Below are positions 1 to 7,198 of a stretch of 10,929 bases of DNA, piece by piece. The stretch lies in NCBI GenBank assembly GCA_005788065.1, contig SXZD01000245.1, forward strand, positions 1 through 10,929, written 5' to 3'. Source of the stretch: Burkholderiales bacterium. Its GTDB lineage: Bacteria; Pseudomonadota; Gammaproteobacteria; Burkholderiales; Burkholderiaceae_B. Position 1 is the stretch's first letter. The number at the start of each line of letters is the position of its first letter. The notes under the pieces are model-generated. The model worked only from the letters and a program-made list of their open reading frames with translations. It searched no databases and had not been told where the DNA came from. Made by a program: the position numbers and the translations under genes.

Positions 1-623
1 ACCGCATTGTGTCCATACCACCACTGCACCATGGCGTCCTGCACGCCGGCATAGGCGGAATACGACTTCATGAAACCTGCCGGTATGGCCGCGCTATTGA
101 CGATATGCAGCAAAGCCACCGTTAAAATGAAGGCACCGAAAAACCAGTTGGCCACATAAATATGTTTTATCTTGCGAATAGCCAACGTGCCGAAAAACAC
201 CACGGCATACGACACCCACACCACCGCAATCAACAGATCGATGGGCCACTCAAGCTCCGCATATTCCTTGCCCTGCGTGTAGCCCAAGGGCAAGCTGACC
301 GCTGCAGCCACAATCACGGCCTGCCAGCCCCAAAAGGTAAATGCAGCCAACTTGTCGGAGAACAGGCGGACGTGACACGTACGCTGGACGACGTAATAAC
401 TGGTGGCAAAAAGCGAACAGCCACCGAATGCAAAAATGACGGCATTGGTGTGCAGCGGCCGCAGGCGACCATAACTTAACCAGGGTATGCCGCCACCGAG
501 TTCTGGCCACGCCAGCTGGGCTGCAATGAAGCACCCCACCACCATGCCCACCACACCCCACAGCACGGCTGCAATACTGAACTGGCGAACAACCGTATCG
601 TTGTAGAAGACGCTGTTCTGCAT
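1..623 (-). CDS. ccoN: cbb3-type cytochrome c oxidase subunit I, N-terminal part (partial)
   Basis: CcoN is the catalytic heme-copper subunit of the high-affinity cbb3 terminal oxidase in the inner membrane. It reduces O2 to water and pumps protons. The first 207 codons are present and the rest lies beyond base 1. Visible signs are an N-terminal span (about residues 15-37), then PLHTNAVIFAFGG with His58, matching the low-spin heme b ligand region. A second His (residue 205) sits in the QWWYGHNA motif near the edge and matches a CuB ligand. The stretch SAYAGVQDAMVQWWYGHNA is very characteristic of CcoN. The ATG at 621-623 has a GGAG Shine-Dalgarno six bases upstream. The gene follows ccoI and ccoS on the same strand, as in many betaproteobacterial cco clusters, so ccoO, ccoQ and ccoP are expected just outside the window. 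An FNR/Anr box 59-72 bases upstream of the start suggests induction at low oxygen. Confidence 0.96.
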   Translation of the reverse strand, partial: MQNSVFYNDTVVRQFSIAAVLWGVVGMVVGCFIAAQLAWPELGGGIPWLSYGRLRPLHTNAVIFAFGGCSLFATSYYVVQRTCHVRLFSDKLAAFTFWGWQAVIVAAAVSLPLGYTQGKEYAELEWPIDLLIAVVWVSYAVVFFGTLAIRKIKHIYVANWFFGAFILTVALLHIVNSAAIPAGFMKSYSAYAGVQDAMVQWWYGHNA

Positions 624-681
624 GGAAACTCCATCTGTATTGATATCCCATGCAGTGTGCAGCGACTACGCGTATGCAGCC

Positions 682-695
682 TTGATTCAGATCAA
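682..695 (-). promoter_or_regulatory. FNR/Anr box upstream of ccoN
   Basis: The sequence TTGATTCAGATCAA matches the FNR/Anr consensus TTGAT-N4-ATCAA at all ten defined positions. Its centre (688.5) lies about 65 bases from the ccoN start. A class II promoter with the box at -41.5 would start near 647, with CACACT as a poor -10 at 659-654. The site overlaps the last codon and stop of ccoS. FNR-type control of cbb3 oxidase operons is well established in proteobacteria; the start site here is inferred. Confidence 0.85.
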
Positions 696-847
696 GCGGA
701 ACGCTTGTCGCTGCTGTCATCCAATGCAATACGGGCCATGGCATCCATATCTTCAAACTGACCCGAGCTCACGCCCCAAGCCAGAACCACCACGATCGCA
801 AACACCAGCACCACCGACAGCGGTATCAGCAGAAACAGGATATCCAT
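692..847 (-). CDS. ccoS: cbb3 oxidase assembly protein CcoS
   Basis: This 51-residue protein starts MDILFLLIPLSVVLVFAIVV and then reads LAWGVSSGQFEDMD. That is the CcoS pattern: one N-terminal membrane span (about residues 3-24), a short GQF(E/D)D motif, and a charged cytoplasmic tail. CcoS is needed for maturation of cbb3 oxidase and is thought to help cofactor insertion into CcoN, working beside the copper ATPase CcoI. The ATG has an AGGAG ribosome site with an 8-base spacing, and that site lies inside the ccoI coding frame. The start overlaps the end of ccoI by 95 bases in another frame, so translational coupling is likely. The stop codon TGA lies inside the FNR box that serves ccoN. The length agrees with the family, usually about 45-60 residues. 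Confidence 0.93.
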   Translation of the reverse strand: MDILFLLIPLSVVLVFAIVVVLAWGVSSGQFEDMDAMARIALDDSSDKRSA

Positions 848-3155
848 GATGCAAACTCCTTTGAAAGGGACGTTGAAGTCGCATGGCGTTGAACGTGACC
901 AGCAGTGAGCTCAATGCCATACCGACGCCGGCAGACAGGGGTGTGAGAAACCCGCTTGCCGCCAGCGGAATGACAAGCAGGTTGTATGCAAAAGCCCAGA
1001 CCATGTTCTGACGGATGACGCTGCCCAGTCTGTGCGACATCGCGATGAGGGAGACAGCGCCACCCAGATTCGAAACAGGCAATACGGCGTCTGACTGAAG
1101 GCAGGATGTCTGGCTGCCGCCACCCATCGCAATGGATACGTCCGCAGCAGCCAGGGCAGGCCCGTCGTTCAGGCCATCGCCGATCATCACGACCCGCTCT
1201 GCGTTCGCACGCAAGTCCATCAGTGCATCCAGCTTGTCGGACGGTGACATGTGCGCCCTTGCATCTTCAATGCCCAGTTGTCTGGCCAGCGCGGCAACAG
1301 GTCCTTGTTGGTCGCCCGACCACAGATGCAGTCGCCATCCCTGACGGAGGCATTCATCTAACAGCGACTCCGCCCCCTCACGCAAACCGGAACGAAGATC
1401 GATACGGCACACCGGGATCCATGACGCTGGCTGACCGGCAGGGCTTAACGTCAGATGAATGTGCGAGACAGGCGCATCAGCTTTCAAGCCAGGTGATGCG
1501 TTAACTGTAGCAACAACGGCAGCAGCAACGCCTGTTTCATGCCAGTGCTCACGGCCCATACGCCACTGATGACCGGCTTGATCGACCGCCTGCAATCCGC
1601 ATCCGGCTATCTCTGAACACTGCGACAAGCCTCCATCCAACGGCACATTCTGCTCTCGCAGATAGAATGCAAGCGCACGCGACAAGGGGTGCTGCGATGT
1701 CGCAGCCATTGCATGCATGATCGACAGTACATGCGTCTGCGCCTCGGTAAACCACGTCACCTCCGACACCCATGCCTGCCCTGTCAGGGTTCCGGTCTTG
1801 TCAAACACCACATCGGTGATCCGGCACACACTCTGCAAGGCATCCGTATTGCGCAACAAGACGCCCTCGCGTTTCAGTTGCAAGGTCGCATTGATCCAGG
1901 CCACCGGCGCAGCCAGTGAAATGGCACACGGACAACTTGCCATCAGGACAGCCAATGCAACTGACCCCGCATCGCCATGGGTACTGAACCCACTGACGTG
2001 AAACCAGAGTGCCGACAGGACACTGGCCAGCACAATGCCGACCAGCAACGGTATGGACAGCCGATCCACCCACTGCGACTGCGGTGGACGGCTGCAGACA
2101 GCTTGCATCATGCGCTGCTGTATCTGCCCCACTGCACTGTTGGCGCCCAATGCCGTGATGCGATACTCAATCGTATCTTCCAGCAGTCGACTGCCTGCAA
2201 ACAACCCGTCGCCCGCGCTACGTACAACAGGGCGGCTTTCTCCGGTGATCAGGTCTTCAGACACTGCCGCACGCTGTGCAAGCAATACCCCGTCGCCAGC
2301 CAGCGTATCGCCTGCTTGCGCACGACAGATGTCCCCCACCCGCAGATCTGCCAGATCAATCGCCTGCCAGCCCAAGCGTGTGTTGAGACGATACACCGTG
2401 CGCGGCAGGTCGGCTTGCGTATCCAGAACGGCCATGAGGCTCTGATGCCGCAACCATTCACGCAGATATCCTGCGCCCAGCAGAAACATCAAAAACATCG
2501 ACAGCGAATCGAACCAGACAGGACCCTGCCCGGAAAACGTAGCCTGCGTGCTGACAAGGAACGCAGCCACCAGGGCAAAAGCAGCGGGCAAATCCAGTCC
2601 GGGCTTACCGCGACGCAAACCCTGCCAGGCCGAGCGCAACACAGGACGGGCGCAGAAGATCATCAGCGGTAGCGACAACATCCACTGCGCCCAGCGCAGC
2701 AGCGAGATATCCTGACCGGTCAATCCCTCTCCCATCCCCGTGGAGTATTCGGGCCACGCATACATCATGATCTGCATCCACAGCAGCGCCGCAAGCAAGA
2801 GACGGAACAACGACTGCCGCAGCATGCGACGCGATGCATCGCGTTGCGCATCCGGACTGTCATCAAGCAGATGGCATCCGTGCGGCCGGATCGCATCGTT
2901 GATGCGGCTTATCCATCCGCTGCGGGGTATGACCGACTGTGCATCGATGCGATTATCCGGTTGAGTATTGACTTGCACATCAATCCAATGCGACGCGGGG
3001 TTGACCTGAACGCTGAAAACGCCCGGCAACGCAGCAAGGGTATTGGTCAGATCGACAGAGCAGGCCGCACAGGTCATGCCCCATACCGGCCTGCGGATGT
3101 GAAACGTGGCATCTGTGTCCGCATCGTTGGAAGCGGATACCGGATCAGTGGTCAT
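753..3155 (-). CDS. ccoI: Copper-translocating P1B-type ATPase of the cbb3 oxidase cluster (CcoI/FixI)
   Basis: CcoI is an inner-membrane P1B-type ATPase that exports copper for assembly of the CcoN CuB site. With the chosen start the protein has 800 residues. In order: an N-terminal heavy-metal domain with GMTCAAC (Cys29 and Cys32), membrane spans, the actuator motif TGES, the ion-site ASCPCA (Cys408-Pro409-Cys410), the phosphorylation site DKTGTLTG (Asp452), an HPLSRA nucleotide-domain motif, and the hinge GDGLND (residues 659-664). All catalytic motifs are intact. The frame stays open upstream to 3302, but the FNR-like box at 3211-3224 lies inside that extension, so an ATG below it is preferred. 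I chose 3155 (MTTDPVS); it has no clear Shine-Dalgarno, and 3173 or 3176 are possible. After the usual end near FNAMRL the frame continues about 30 residues over ccoS, a low-complexity tail that looks unselected. Confidence 0.94.
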   Translation of the reverse strand: MTTDPVSASNDADTDATFHIRRPVWGMTCAACSVDLTNTLAALPGVFSVQVNPASHWIDVQVNTQPDNRIDAQSVIPRSGWISRINDAIRPHGCHLLDDSPDAQRDASRRMLRQSLFRLLLAALLWMQIMMYAWPEYSTGMGEGLTGQDISLLRWAQWMLSLPLMIFCARPVLRSAWQGLRRGKPGLDLPAAFALVAAFLVSTQATFSGQGPVWFDSLSMFLMFLLGAGYLREWLRHQSLMAVLDTQADLPRTVYRLNTRLGWQAIDLADLRVGDICRAQAGDTLAGDGVLLAQRAAVSEDLITGESRPVVRSAGDGLFAGSRLLEDTIEYRITALGANSAVGQIQQRMMQAVCSRPPQSQWVDRLSIPLLVGIVLASVLSALWFHVSGFSTHGDAGSVALAVLMASCPCAISLAAPVAWINATLQLKREGVLLRNTDALQSVCRITDVVFDKTGTLTGQAWVSEVTWFTEAQTHVLSIMHAMAATSQHPLSRALAFYLREQNVPLDGGLSQCSEIAGCGLQAVDQAGHQWRMGREHWHETGVAAAVVATVNASPGLKADAPVSHIHLTLSPAGQPASWIPVCRIDLRSGLREGAESLLDECLRQGWRLHLWSGDQQGPVAALARQLGIEDARAHMSPSDKLDALMDLRANAERVVMIGDGLNDGPALAAADVSIAMGGGSQTSCLQSDAVLPVSNLGGAVSLIAMSHRLGSVIRQNMVWAFAYNLLVIPLAASGFLTPLSAGVGMALSSLLVTFNAMRLQRPFQRSLHHGYPVSADTAVGGAGVCDRGGSGLGRELGSV

Positions 3156-3210
3156 TGAGTGCAGTTCAGGCATCATCCCCATAGCGTGACAGCATGTGCT
3201 GCACTTGGCT

Positions 3211-3224
3211 TTGACATGCATCAA
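3211..3224 (-). promoter_or_regulatory. FNR-like box upstream of ccoI
   Basis: On the plus strand the site reads TTGAC-ATGC-ATCAA, nine of ten positions of the FNR/Anr consensus; the minus strand reads TTGATGCATGTCAA. The centre at 3217.5 would place a class II start near 3176, just before the chosen ccoI ATG at 3155. The -10 region is poor (CGCTAT at 3186-3181). A perfect box before ccoN in the same cluster supports the reading. A divergent role on the gene at 3382 seems unlikely because of distance. Confidence 0.6.
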
Positions 3225-3321
3225 GGTGATGGAAGTTACGTGCCACGCTCGCAGAGAGAAATTGCAATAAAAAATGTCGACCCTGTCTGCGCGCTTACAC
3301 ACCGGCGAGATCAGAAAACAT

Positions 3322-3327
3322 TAGAAT
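3322..3327 (+). promoter_or_regulatory. Candidate -10 element for the 3382 gene
   Basis: TAGAAT matches five of six bases of the sigma-70 -10 consensus and lies 55 bases before the ATG at 3382. The nearest TTGACA-like hexamer (TTACAC, 3295-3300) is 21 bases away, which is too far, so the -35 is weak or absent. This is a tentative call. Confidence 0.35.
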
Positions 3328-3381
3328 GACCGCGTTCGTTTCATTTTTTCTCAACACTCCCAGATTTTTCCAGACACCATC

Positions 3382-4068
3382 ATGACCGCTCCACATTTGC
3401 TGTTCACATTCGAAACCTTTGTATCCGACGAACTCGACTATCTGGTTGCCCAAGCCAAAACCGGCTTGACCGACGAGGACAAAAAACGGGGCGTTGCGTT
3501 ACTGACGGAGGTTTATTGCGGCCTGCTGGACATGTGCTATGCGCAGTTACTGGAAAAAGTGAATGCCAAGCACCCGGTGAAATCGCTGGAAGAGGCGCAT
3601 GCCATCCTCAAAGAAATCGAGAGCAAGTCACGCCATTACATGAGTTGGGTCACACCGTTTCTGGCCAAAGAAAAAGTGGTGAAAGTAATCGGCTATTTCG
3701 ATGGCATGGTCACGCGCCCCACAACCGGCACCGATGAGAAGCCTTATGCGCGTCTGCGCATTGACGAAAAAGTCGCAAGCGAAGGGCTGATCATCCTGAA
3801 AGACCTGCTGTCCGGCAAAAGCCAGGATATTGAAAAAGGCATCGAACTGTTGATCAAGGCCACCGATGCGGTGATCGAACAGTTGGTGGAAGAGCCCAAG
3901 CGCGTCATGAAGTTCAATATCGTAGTGGACAAGACGCTGGGCGGAGTCATTGCGCTGCTCAAAGGCATAGGCCACGGCATCATCCGCAAAATCGGCCGTC
4001 AGTTACCCGACGATGCATTCCCCACCGTGGCTGAACACCTGATGATTTTCATTCAAGAAGAAAAGTGA
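3382..4068 (+). CDS. Conserved-looking hypothetical protein, soluble and mostly helical
   Basis: I do not recognise this 228-residue protein. It has no signal peptide and no membrane span. The sequence is rich in Lys, Glu and Leu with amphipathic helical stretches, for example around VYCGLLDMCYAQLLEKV and ELLIKATDAVIEQLVEE. A glycine-rich segment near the C-terminus (residues about 188-205, GGVIALLKGIGHGIIRKIG) is the only local oddity and could be a membrane-peripheral amphipathic helix. Two Cys and no metal motif are visible. The ATG is preceded by CAGACACCATC with no convincing Shine-Dalgarno, so initiation may be weak or rely on an unstructured leader. It is transcribed divergently from ccoI and followed by a hairpin and a 260-base gap, so it is probably a single-gene unit. 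Codon use resembles the neighbours and the frame is the only sensible one here. Confidence 0.85.
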   Translation: MTAPHLLFTFETFVSDELDYLVAQAKTGLTDEDKKRGVALLTEVYCGLLDMCYAQLLEKVNAKHPVKSLEEAHAILKEIESKSRHYMSWVTPFLAKEKVVKVIGYFDGMVTRPTTGTDEKPYARLRIDEKVASEGLIILKDLLSGKSQDIEKGIELLIKATDAVIEQLVEEPKRVMKFNIVVDKTLGGVIALLKGIGHGIIRKIGRQLPDDAFPTVAEHLMIFIQEEK

Positions 4069-4075
4069 TCCCTCC

Positions 4076-4106
4076 GCGTGCGGCGGGAGATATCCACGCC
4101 GCATGC
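4076..4106 (+). terminator. Stem-loop after the 3382 gene
   Basis: GCGTGCGGCG (4076-4085) pairs with CGCCGCATGC (4097-4106) as a ten-base stem with one G-U pair and an 11-base loop, starting eight bases after the stop codon. No uridine run follows; the downstream sequence is C/T-rich. It may protect the mRNA end or aid Rho-independent release weakly. The rest of the gap to 4332 is pyrimidine-rich (4110-4205) with no gene that I can support. Confidence 0.4.
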
Positions 4107-4288
4107 CTTCCCTACCCCCTTGGGCAAAAACCCGCCTGATTCTCCTATCTCCACCCCCCTGTTTTTCGAGTTTTCTTCCCCCCTCTTTCAGGGAGGAGCG
4201 TTCTTTCACACACTCCGAAACCCGCATGAATACTGAAATGTATTGACCAGAAAACACTCAGGGCGTACCAAATTGTTAATTCTGTAAC

Positions 4289-4310
4289 TATAATTCTGAC
4301 ACAATTGTGT
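4289..4310 (+). promoter_or_regulatory. Promoter -10 and overlapping palindrome before the histidine kinase
   Basis: A perfect TATAAT lies at 4289-4294, 38 bases before the kinase ATG. The -35 region at proper spacing (around 4266-4271, TACCAA) is poor, while TTGTTA at 4273 is only ten bases away. Directly after the -10, 4299-4310 reads ACACAATTGTGT, a perfect 12-bp palindrome covering the expected start of transcription. This is a plausible repressor operator, and the weak -35 could mean an activator is required. The regulator is unknown. Confidence 0.5.
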
Positions 4311-4332
4311 TCGTTCAGTCAGGGAGGGTCAC

Positions 4333-5715
4333 ATGACGGTATATCTGGCAGACCACGCCCTGCAAAACCGACGCGCGCTCATGCACAGTGCTGCCGGCAT
4401 TTTCATCAGTTGCCTGATTGCGCTCCTGTACGAGGCGGTCAATTATTACCACGATGGTCGTCTGGACACGGGCTATCTGGTCAATTTTATTGCGGGCCTG
4501 TTCACATCCGCTCTGACTTTCGATCGCTCACGGAAAGGTCACCCCAGACAGGCAGCTGTCATTCTGGGCACGCTGCTGGTCATCCTGTGTTTTCACACCA
4601 CAGTGCTGATGGGATTGGGTCTGCGTGCGCCCATCATGGTGCTGGTCTGCGTGCTGATACTGGGTACCAACTTCACGCTGGGCAGAAAGCCCGCCCGCCA
4701 ATTGTTATGGGCTTCCCTGATCTTGGTGACGGCACTTTTCATGCTGGAACAATGGCGACAGATTCCCGGCATGTCACTGGAGAGAAATCCGCCGGCCATC
4801 AATGCCTACATGGTGCTGCTGTGCCTCTACATCTGCGCCTATGTGTTCAGCAGTGCCTTCCAGCAACGCAGCGACCGGGCGCTGGCCGAACTGGCGCGAC
4901 AGAATATCGCTTTGGAACAAGCACTGTCCGACAAGCACAAGGCGCTTGAAGACCGCGAACGTGCTCTGGAGGAAACCGCACGCGCGCAGGCATCCAAAGA
5001 CCGTTTTCTGGCCACCATGTCTCACGAACTGCGCACCCCAATGGCAGGCATGCGGACAGCCATCACCCTTCTGCAAAACCCGCGGGTAACAGACAGCGCG
5101 CGCGCTCGCTATCTGGCCGCACTGGACACTACCACCGACAGCCTGCTGGCCCTGCTCAATGACCTGCTGGACACCGCGCAACTGGAAGCCGGGGCCATGA
5201 GCGTGAAAACACGGCCAGTCGATCTGGAACGCCTCCTGATGGATTCTGTCGCGCTGTTCGAGTTATCTGCGCAACAGAAAAACCTGACGCTGACCCATGA
5301 CATACAAATCGAGTCTGGACAGACCGTGCTGGCGGACCCCGCGCGGTTGCGGCAGATGATTTCCAACCTGCTGGGCAATGCCATCAAATTCACCAGCAAG
5401 GGCGGCATTCACGTTCAGGTGAGTCAGCCACTACCCGACACCCAGCCGGAGATGTGGATGTTCCGCATCACCGATACCGGACCTGGTATCAGCACCCAAG
5501 ACCAGGAGCGCCTGTTCAAGCCCTTCAGTCAACTGGACAACCAAGACAGTCATGCCGGCAGCGGATCCGGTCTCGGACTTTCGATTGTGCAAAAGCTGGC
5601 TCGTGCCATGGGCGGAGAATCGGGCGTGTTCAGCACCGTGGGCGAAGGCTCCACATTCTGGTTCAGCGTCCAGTTACCAGCAGCCGAACGGGAGCAGCAC
5701 GCAGTCGCCGCCTGA
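4333..5715 (+). CDS. Membrane sensor histidine kinase with six-span N-terminal domain
   Basis: This 460-residue protein is a two-component sensor kinase. The first 180 residues hold about six hydrophobic spans (near 18-36, 45-62, 72-92, 95-112, 122-138, 155-175) with very short loops, so the signal is probably sensed in or at the membrane. A coiled-coil linker follows (about 180-220, rich in Glu, Lys and Ala). The dimerisation/phosphoacceptor domain has the H-box SHELRTP with His231. The ATPase domain has the N-box NLLGNAIKF (Asn345, Asn349), G1 box DTGPGIS (Asp381), F-box FKPFSQ, and G2 box GSGSGLGLS (409-417), all intact. There is no attached receiver domain and no response regulator gene in the window, so the partner is unknown. 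The start has a strong AGGGAGGG ribosome site at 4321-4328. The next gene is on the same strand 113 bases downstream and could be co-transcribed. Confidence 0.93.
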   Translation: MTVYLADHALQNRRALMHSAAGIFISCLIALLYEAVNYYHDGRLDTGYLVNFIAGLFTSALTFDRSRKGHPRQAAVILGTLLVILCFHTTVLMGLGLRAPIMVLVCVLILGTNFTLGRKPARQLLWASLILVTALFMLEQWRQIPGMSLERNPPAINAYMVLLCLYICAYVFSSAFQQRSDRALAELARQNIALEQALSDKHKALEDRERALEETARAQASKDRFLATMSHELRTPMAGMRTAITLLQNPRVTDSARARYLAALDTTTDSLLALLNDLLDTAQLEAGAMSVKTRPVDLERLLMDSVALFELSAQQKNLTLTHDIQIESGQTVLADPARLRQMISNLLGNAIKFTSKGGIHVQVSQPLPDTQPEMWMFRITDTGPGISTQDQERLFKPFSQLDNQDSHAGSGSGLGLSIVQKLARAMGGESGVFSTVGEGSTFWFSVQLPAAEREQHAVAA

Positions 5716-5828
5716 TACGCTACACTCCTTGCCAGTGAATATCGGACACCTGATCGACAGACCCCGTATCGACAGGCATCTGACAGACAAGCACAGTAGC
5801 GACACAGAAAAAAGAGGAGACCACACTG

Positions 5829-7118
5829 ATGGGTAAAGCAGCCAATCTTGTACTGACAGCCGTAGCTGCCAGCCTTGTGACCGCCGTGGGTTTTGCAGTG
5901 GCGGTTGACGTCAACATGACCGCCTCCTTTCCCAATGCGCAAGTCGGCCCCCCCGCCGCAAGCGACAAGACTCCCACCGCACGAGACGTGATGATTGTGG
6001 GTAACAACTGGGACGGGACGGCAGATATCGTTGATGCCCACACATTCGAACGCATTCGTCGCCTGGATATCGTGCCAGACCGCGAAGATCGCATGAAAGA
6101 AATCAATTCCAAGCCGCTGCGCAAAGTCATGTTCGTCGGCGTGAGACACCTGATCGGCGAAGGCAATGACCAGTTGGTGGATGACATGTTTCCGTCCAAG
6201 GACGGCAGTACCCTGTTCGTCTCGCGTCCAAGTTTTGCCGATGCAGTTGCGATTGATGTAAACACCGGCAAGCTGAAGTGGCGTTCTCCGGTAGACGGCA
6301 ACCGGTCAGATCATGCCGCCACTTCACCGGACGGAAAAGTGTTTTTGGTGTCAGCCTCCACCGCCGGCAAGGTGATTGCGTTTGATACGGCCACAGGCGA
6401 ACGCGTGGGCAGTTTTTCGCCTGGCGACCAGCCGCATGAGAGCAATTATTCGAAAGACGGCAAGACCGTTTTTCATGCCACCATCGGCAAGGTTTTCGTA
6501 CCCTTTACCGCATCATGGCTGGACTGGATCAAGGGCAAGCGTCGTATGGCGATCGTCGATGCCGACACGTGGACGGTCAAGCACAGCATCGACATGAAAG
6601 AAAAGCTGCGCGAGTTTGGTGTCGATCATGTGGACTCAGCGGTGCGTCCCATGGCGGTTGCACCCGATGAACGCTTCATCTACTTTCAGGTCTCGTTCTA
6701 CCACGGATTTTTCGAGTACGACCTGAAAGAAGACAAAATCACGCGCAAGGTGGACCTGCCCGTACCGGACGACATCCGCGCCCTGCCCCTGCGCAAGTAT
6801 CAACTCAACTCCGCACACCACGGTCTGGCCATGAACCAGCAGGGCACTCACCTGTGTGTGGCCGGCACCATGTCGGGTTATGCAGCCATCGTTGAACGCG
6901 AAACCTTCAAATACACCACCATTGCACTGTCTGACCATTCACTGGGCGCCAAGCCTTACTGGTCAACAGAAAGCCATGACGGCAAGTATTGCTATGTGTC
7001 GGTGAGCGAGCAGGACCGCGTGTCGGTCATCGACTTTGAGACTGCCAAAGAAGTCAAAAGCGTGCCAGTGGGCGACCATCCACAACGCATTCGCACAGGC
7101 ATGCTGATGCTGAACTGA
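5829..7118 (+). CDS. Exported or membrane-anchored YVTN-type beta-propeller protein
   Basis: This 429-residue protein has an N-terminal hydrophobic segment (residues about 6-26, ending FAVAVDV) that can act as a Sec signal or an uncleaved anchor, so the body is predicted to be periplasmic. The remainder shows repeated blade units of about 45-60 residues with the pattern DG(K/S)-hydrophobic strand-turn-VIDxxT, for example DGKVFLVSASTAGKVIAFDT and DGKYCYVSVSEQDRVSVIDF. I count about seven blades, as in the YVTN/WD40-like family and cytochrome d1-like propellers. No heme-binding CxxCH motif and no kinase motifs are present, although similar proteins are sometimes mislabelled as kinases. The ligand or partner is unknown; propellers of this type usually bind proteins or small molecules. 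GAGGAG lies nine bases before the ATG. It follows the sensor kinase on the same strand, so a role in the kinase's sensing is possible but unproven. Confidence 0.88.
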   Translation: MGKAANLVLTAVAASLVTAVGFAVAVDVNMTASFPNAQVGPPAASDKTPTARDVMIVGNNWDGTADIVDAHTFERIRRLDIVPDREDRMKEINSKPLRKVMFVGVRHLIGEGNDQLVDDMFPSKDGSTLFVSRPSFADAVAIDVNTGKLKWRSPVDGNRSDHAATSPDGKVFLVSASTAGKVIAFDTATGERVGSFSPGDQPHESNYSKDGKTVFHATIGKVFVPFTASWLDWIKGKRRMAIVDADTWTVKHSIDMKEKLREFGVDHVDSAVRPMAVAPDERFIYFQVSFYHGFFEYDLKEDKITRKVDLPVPDDIRALPLRKYQLNSAHHGLAMNQQGTHLCVAGTMSGYAAIVERETFKYTTIALSDHSLGAKPYWSTESHDGKYCYVSVSEQDRVSVIDFETAKEVKSVPVGDHPQRIRTGMLMLN

Positions 7119-7147
7119 GGGGTTGATGTGGTCGCACGAATGGCTGC

Positions 7148-7181
7148 ATGAGTTAACTTGTCAGCACGTGAGTTAACTCAT
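7148..7181. repeat. GTTAAC-based inverted and direct repeat between convergent genes
   Basis: Two copies of TGAGTTAAC start at 7149 and 7169, exactly 20 bases apart. The second is a perfect 12-bp palindrome, TGAGTTAACTCA (7169-7180), and the first matches it at 10 of 12 bases. The whole can also fold as an 11-bp perfect stem, 7148-7158 with 7171-7181. It lies between the stops of the propeller gene and selO. It has no uridine run, so it could be a transcript-end hairpin for both genes or a tandem protein-binding site on one DNA face. Confidence 0.7.
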
Positions 7182-7198
7182 CGAACGCCTCATCCGCA

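Noticed and set aside
250..756. Open frame of 168 codons on the minus strand
   Set aside because: It overlaps ccoN in another frame; the ccoN frame gives a clear family match and this one does not.
1977..2672. Open frame of 231 codons on the plus strand
   Set aside because: It lies opposite the membrane domain of ccoI, whose motifs are intact; the translation is Gln/Arg/His-rich without any domain pattern.
4003..4257. Minus-strand frame over the end of the 3382 gene and the pyrimidine-rich gap
   Set aside because: Arg/Gly/Glu-rich product of a C/T-rich strand with no ribosome site and no recognisable pattern.
5753..5786. Repeated ATCGACAG / ATCTGACAG in the gap between kinase and propeller genes
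   Set aside because: Two exact eight-base copies 15 apart and one degenerate copy are too short and irregular to call an operator array or CRISPR-like repeat.
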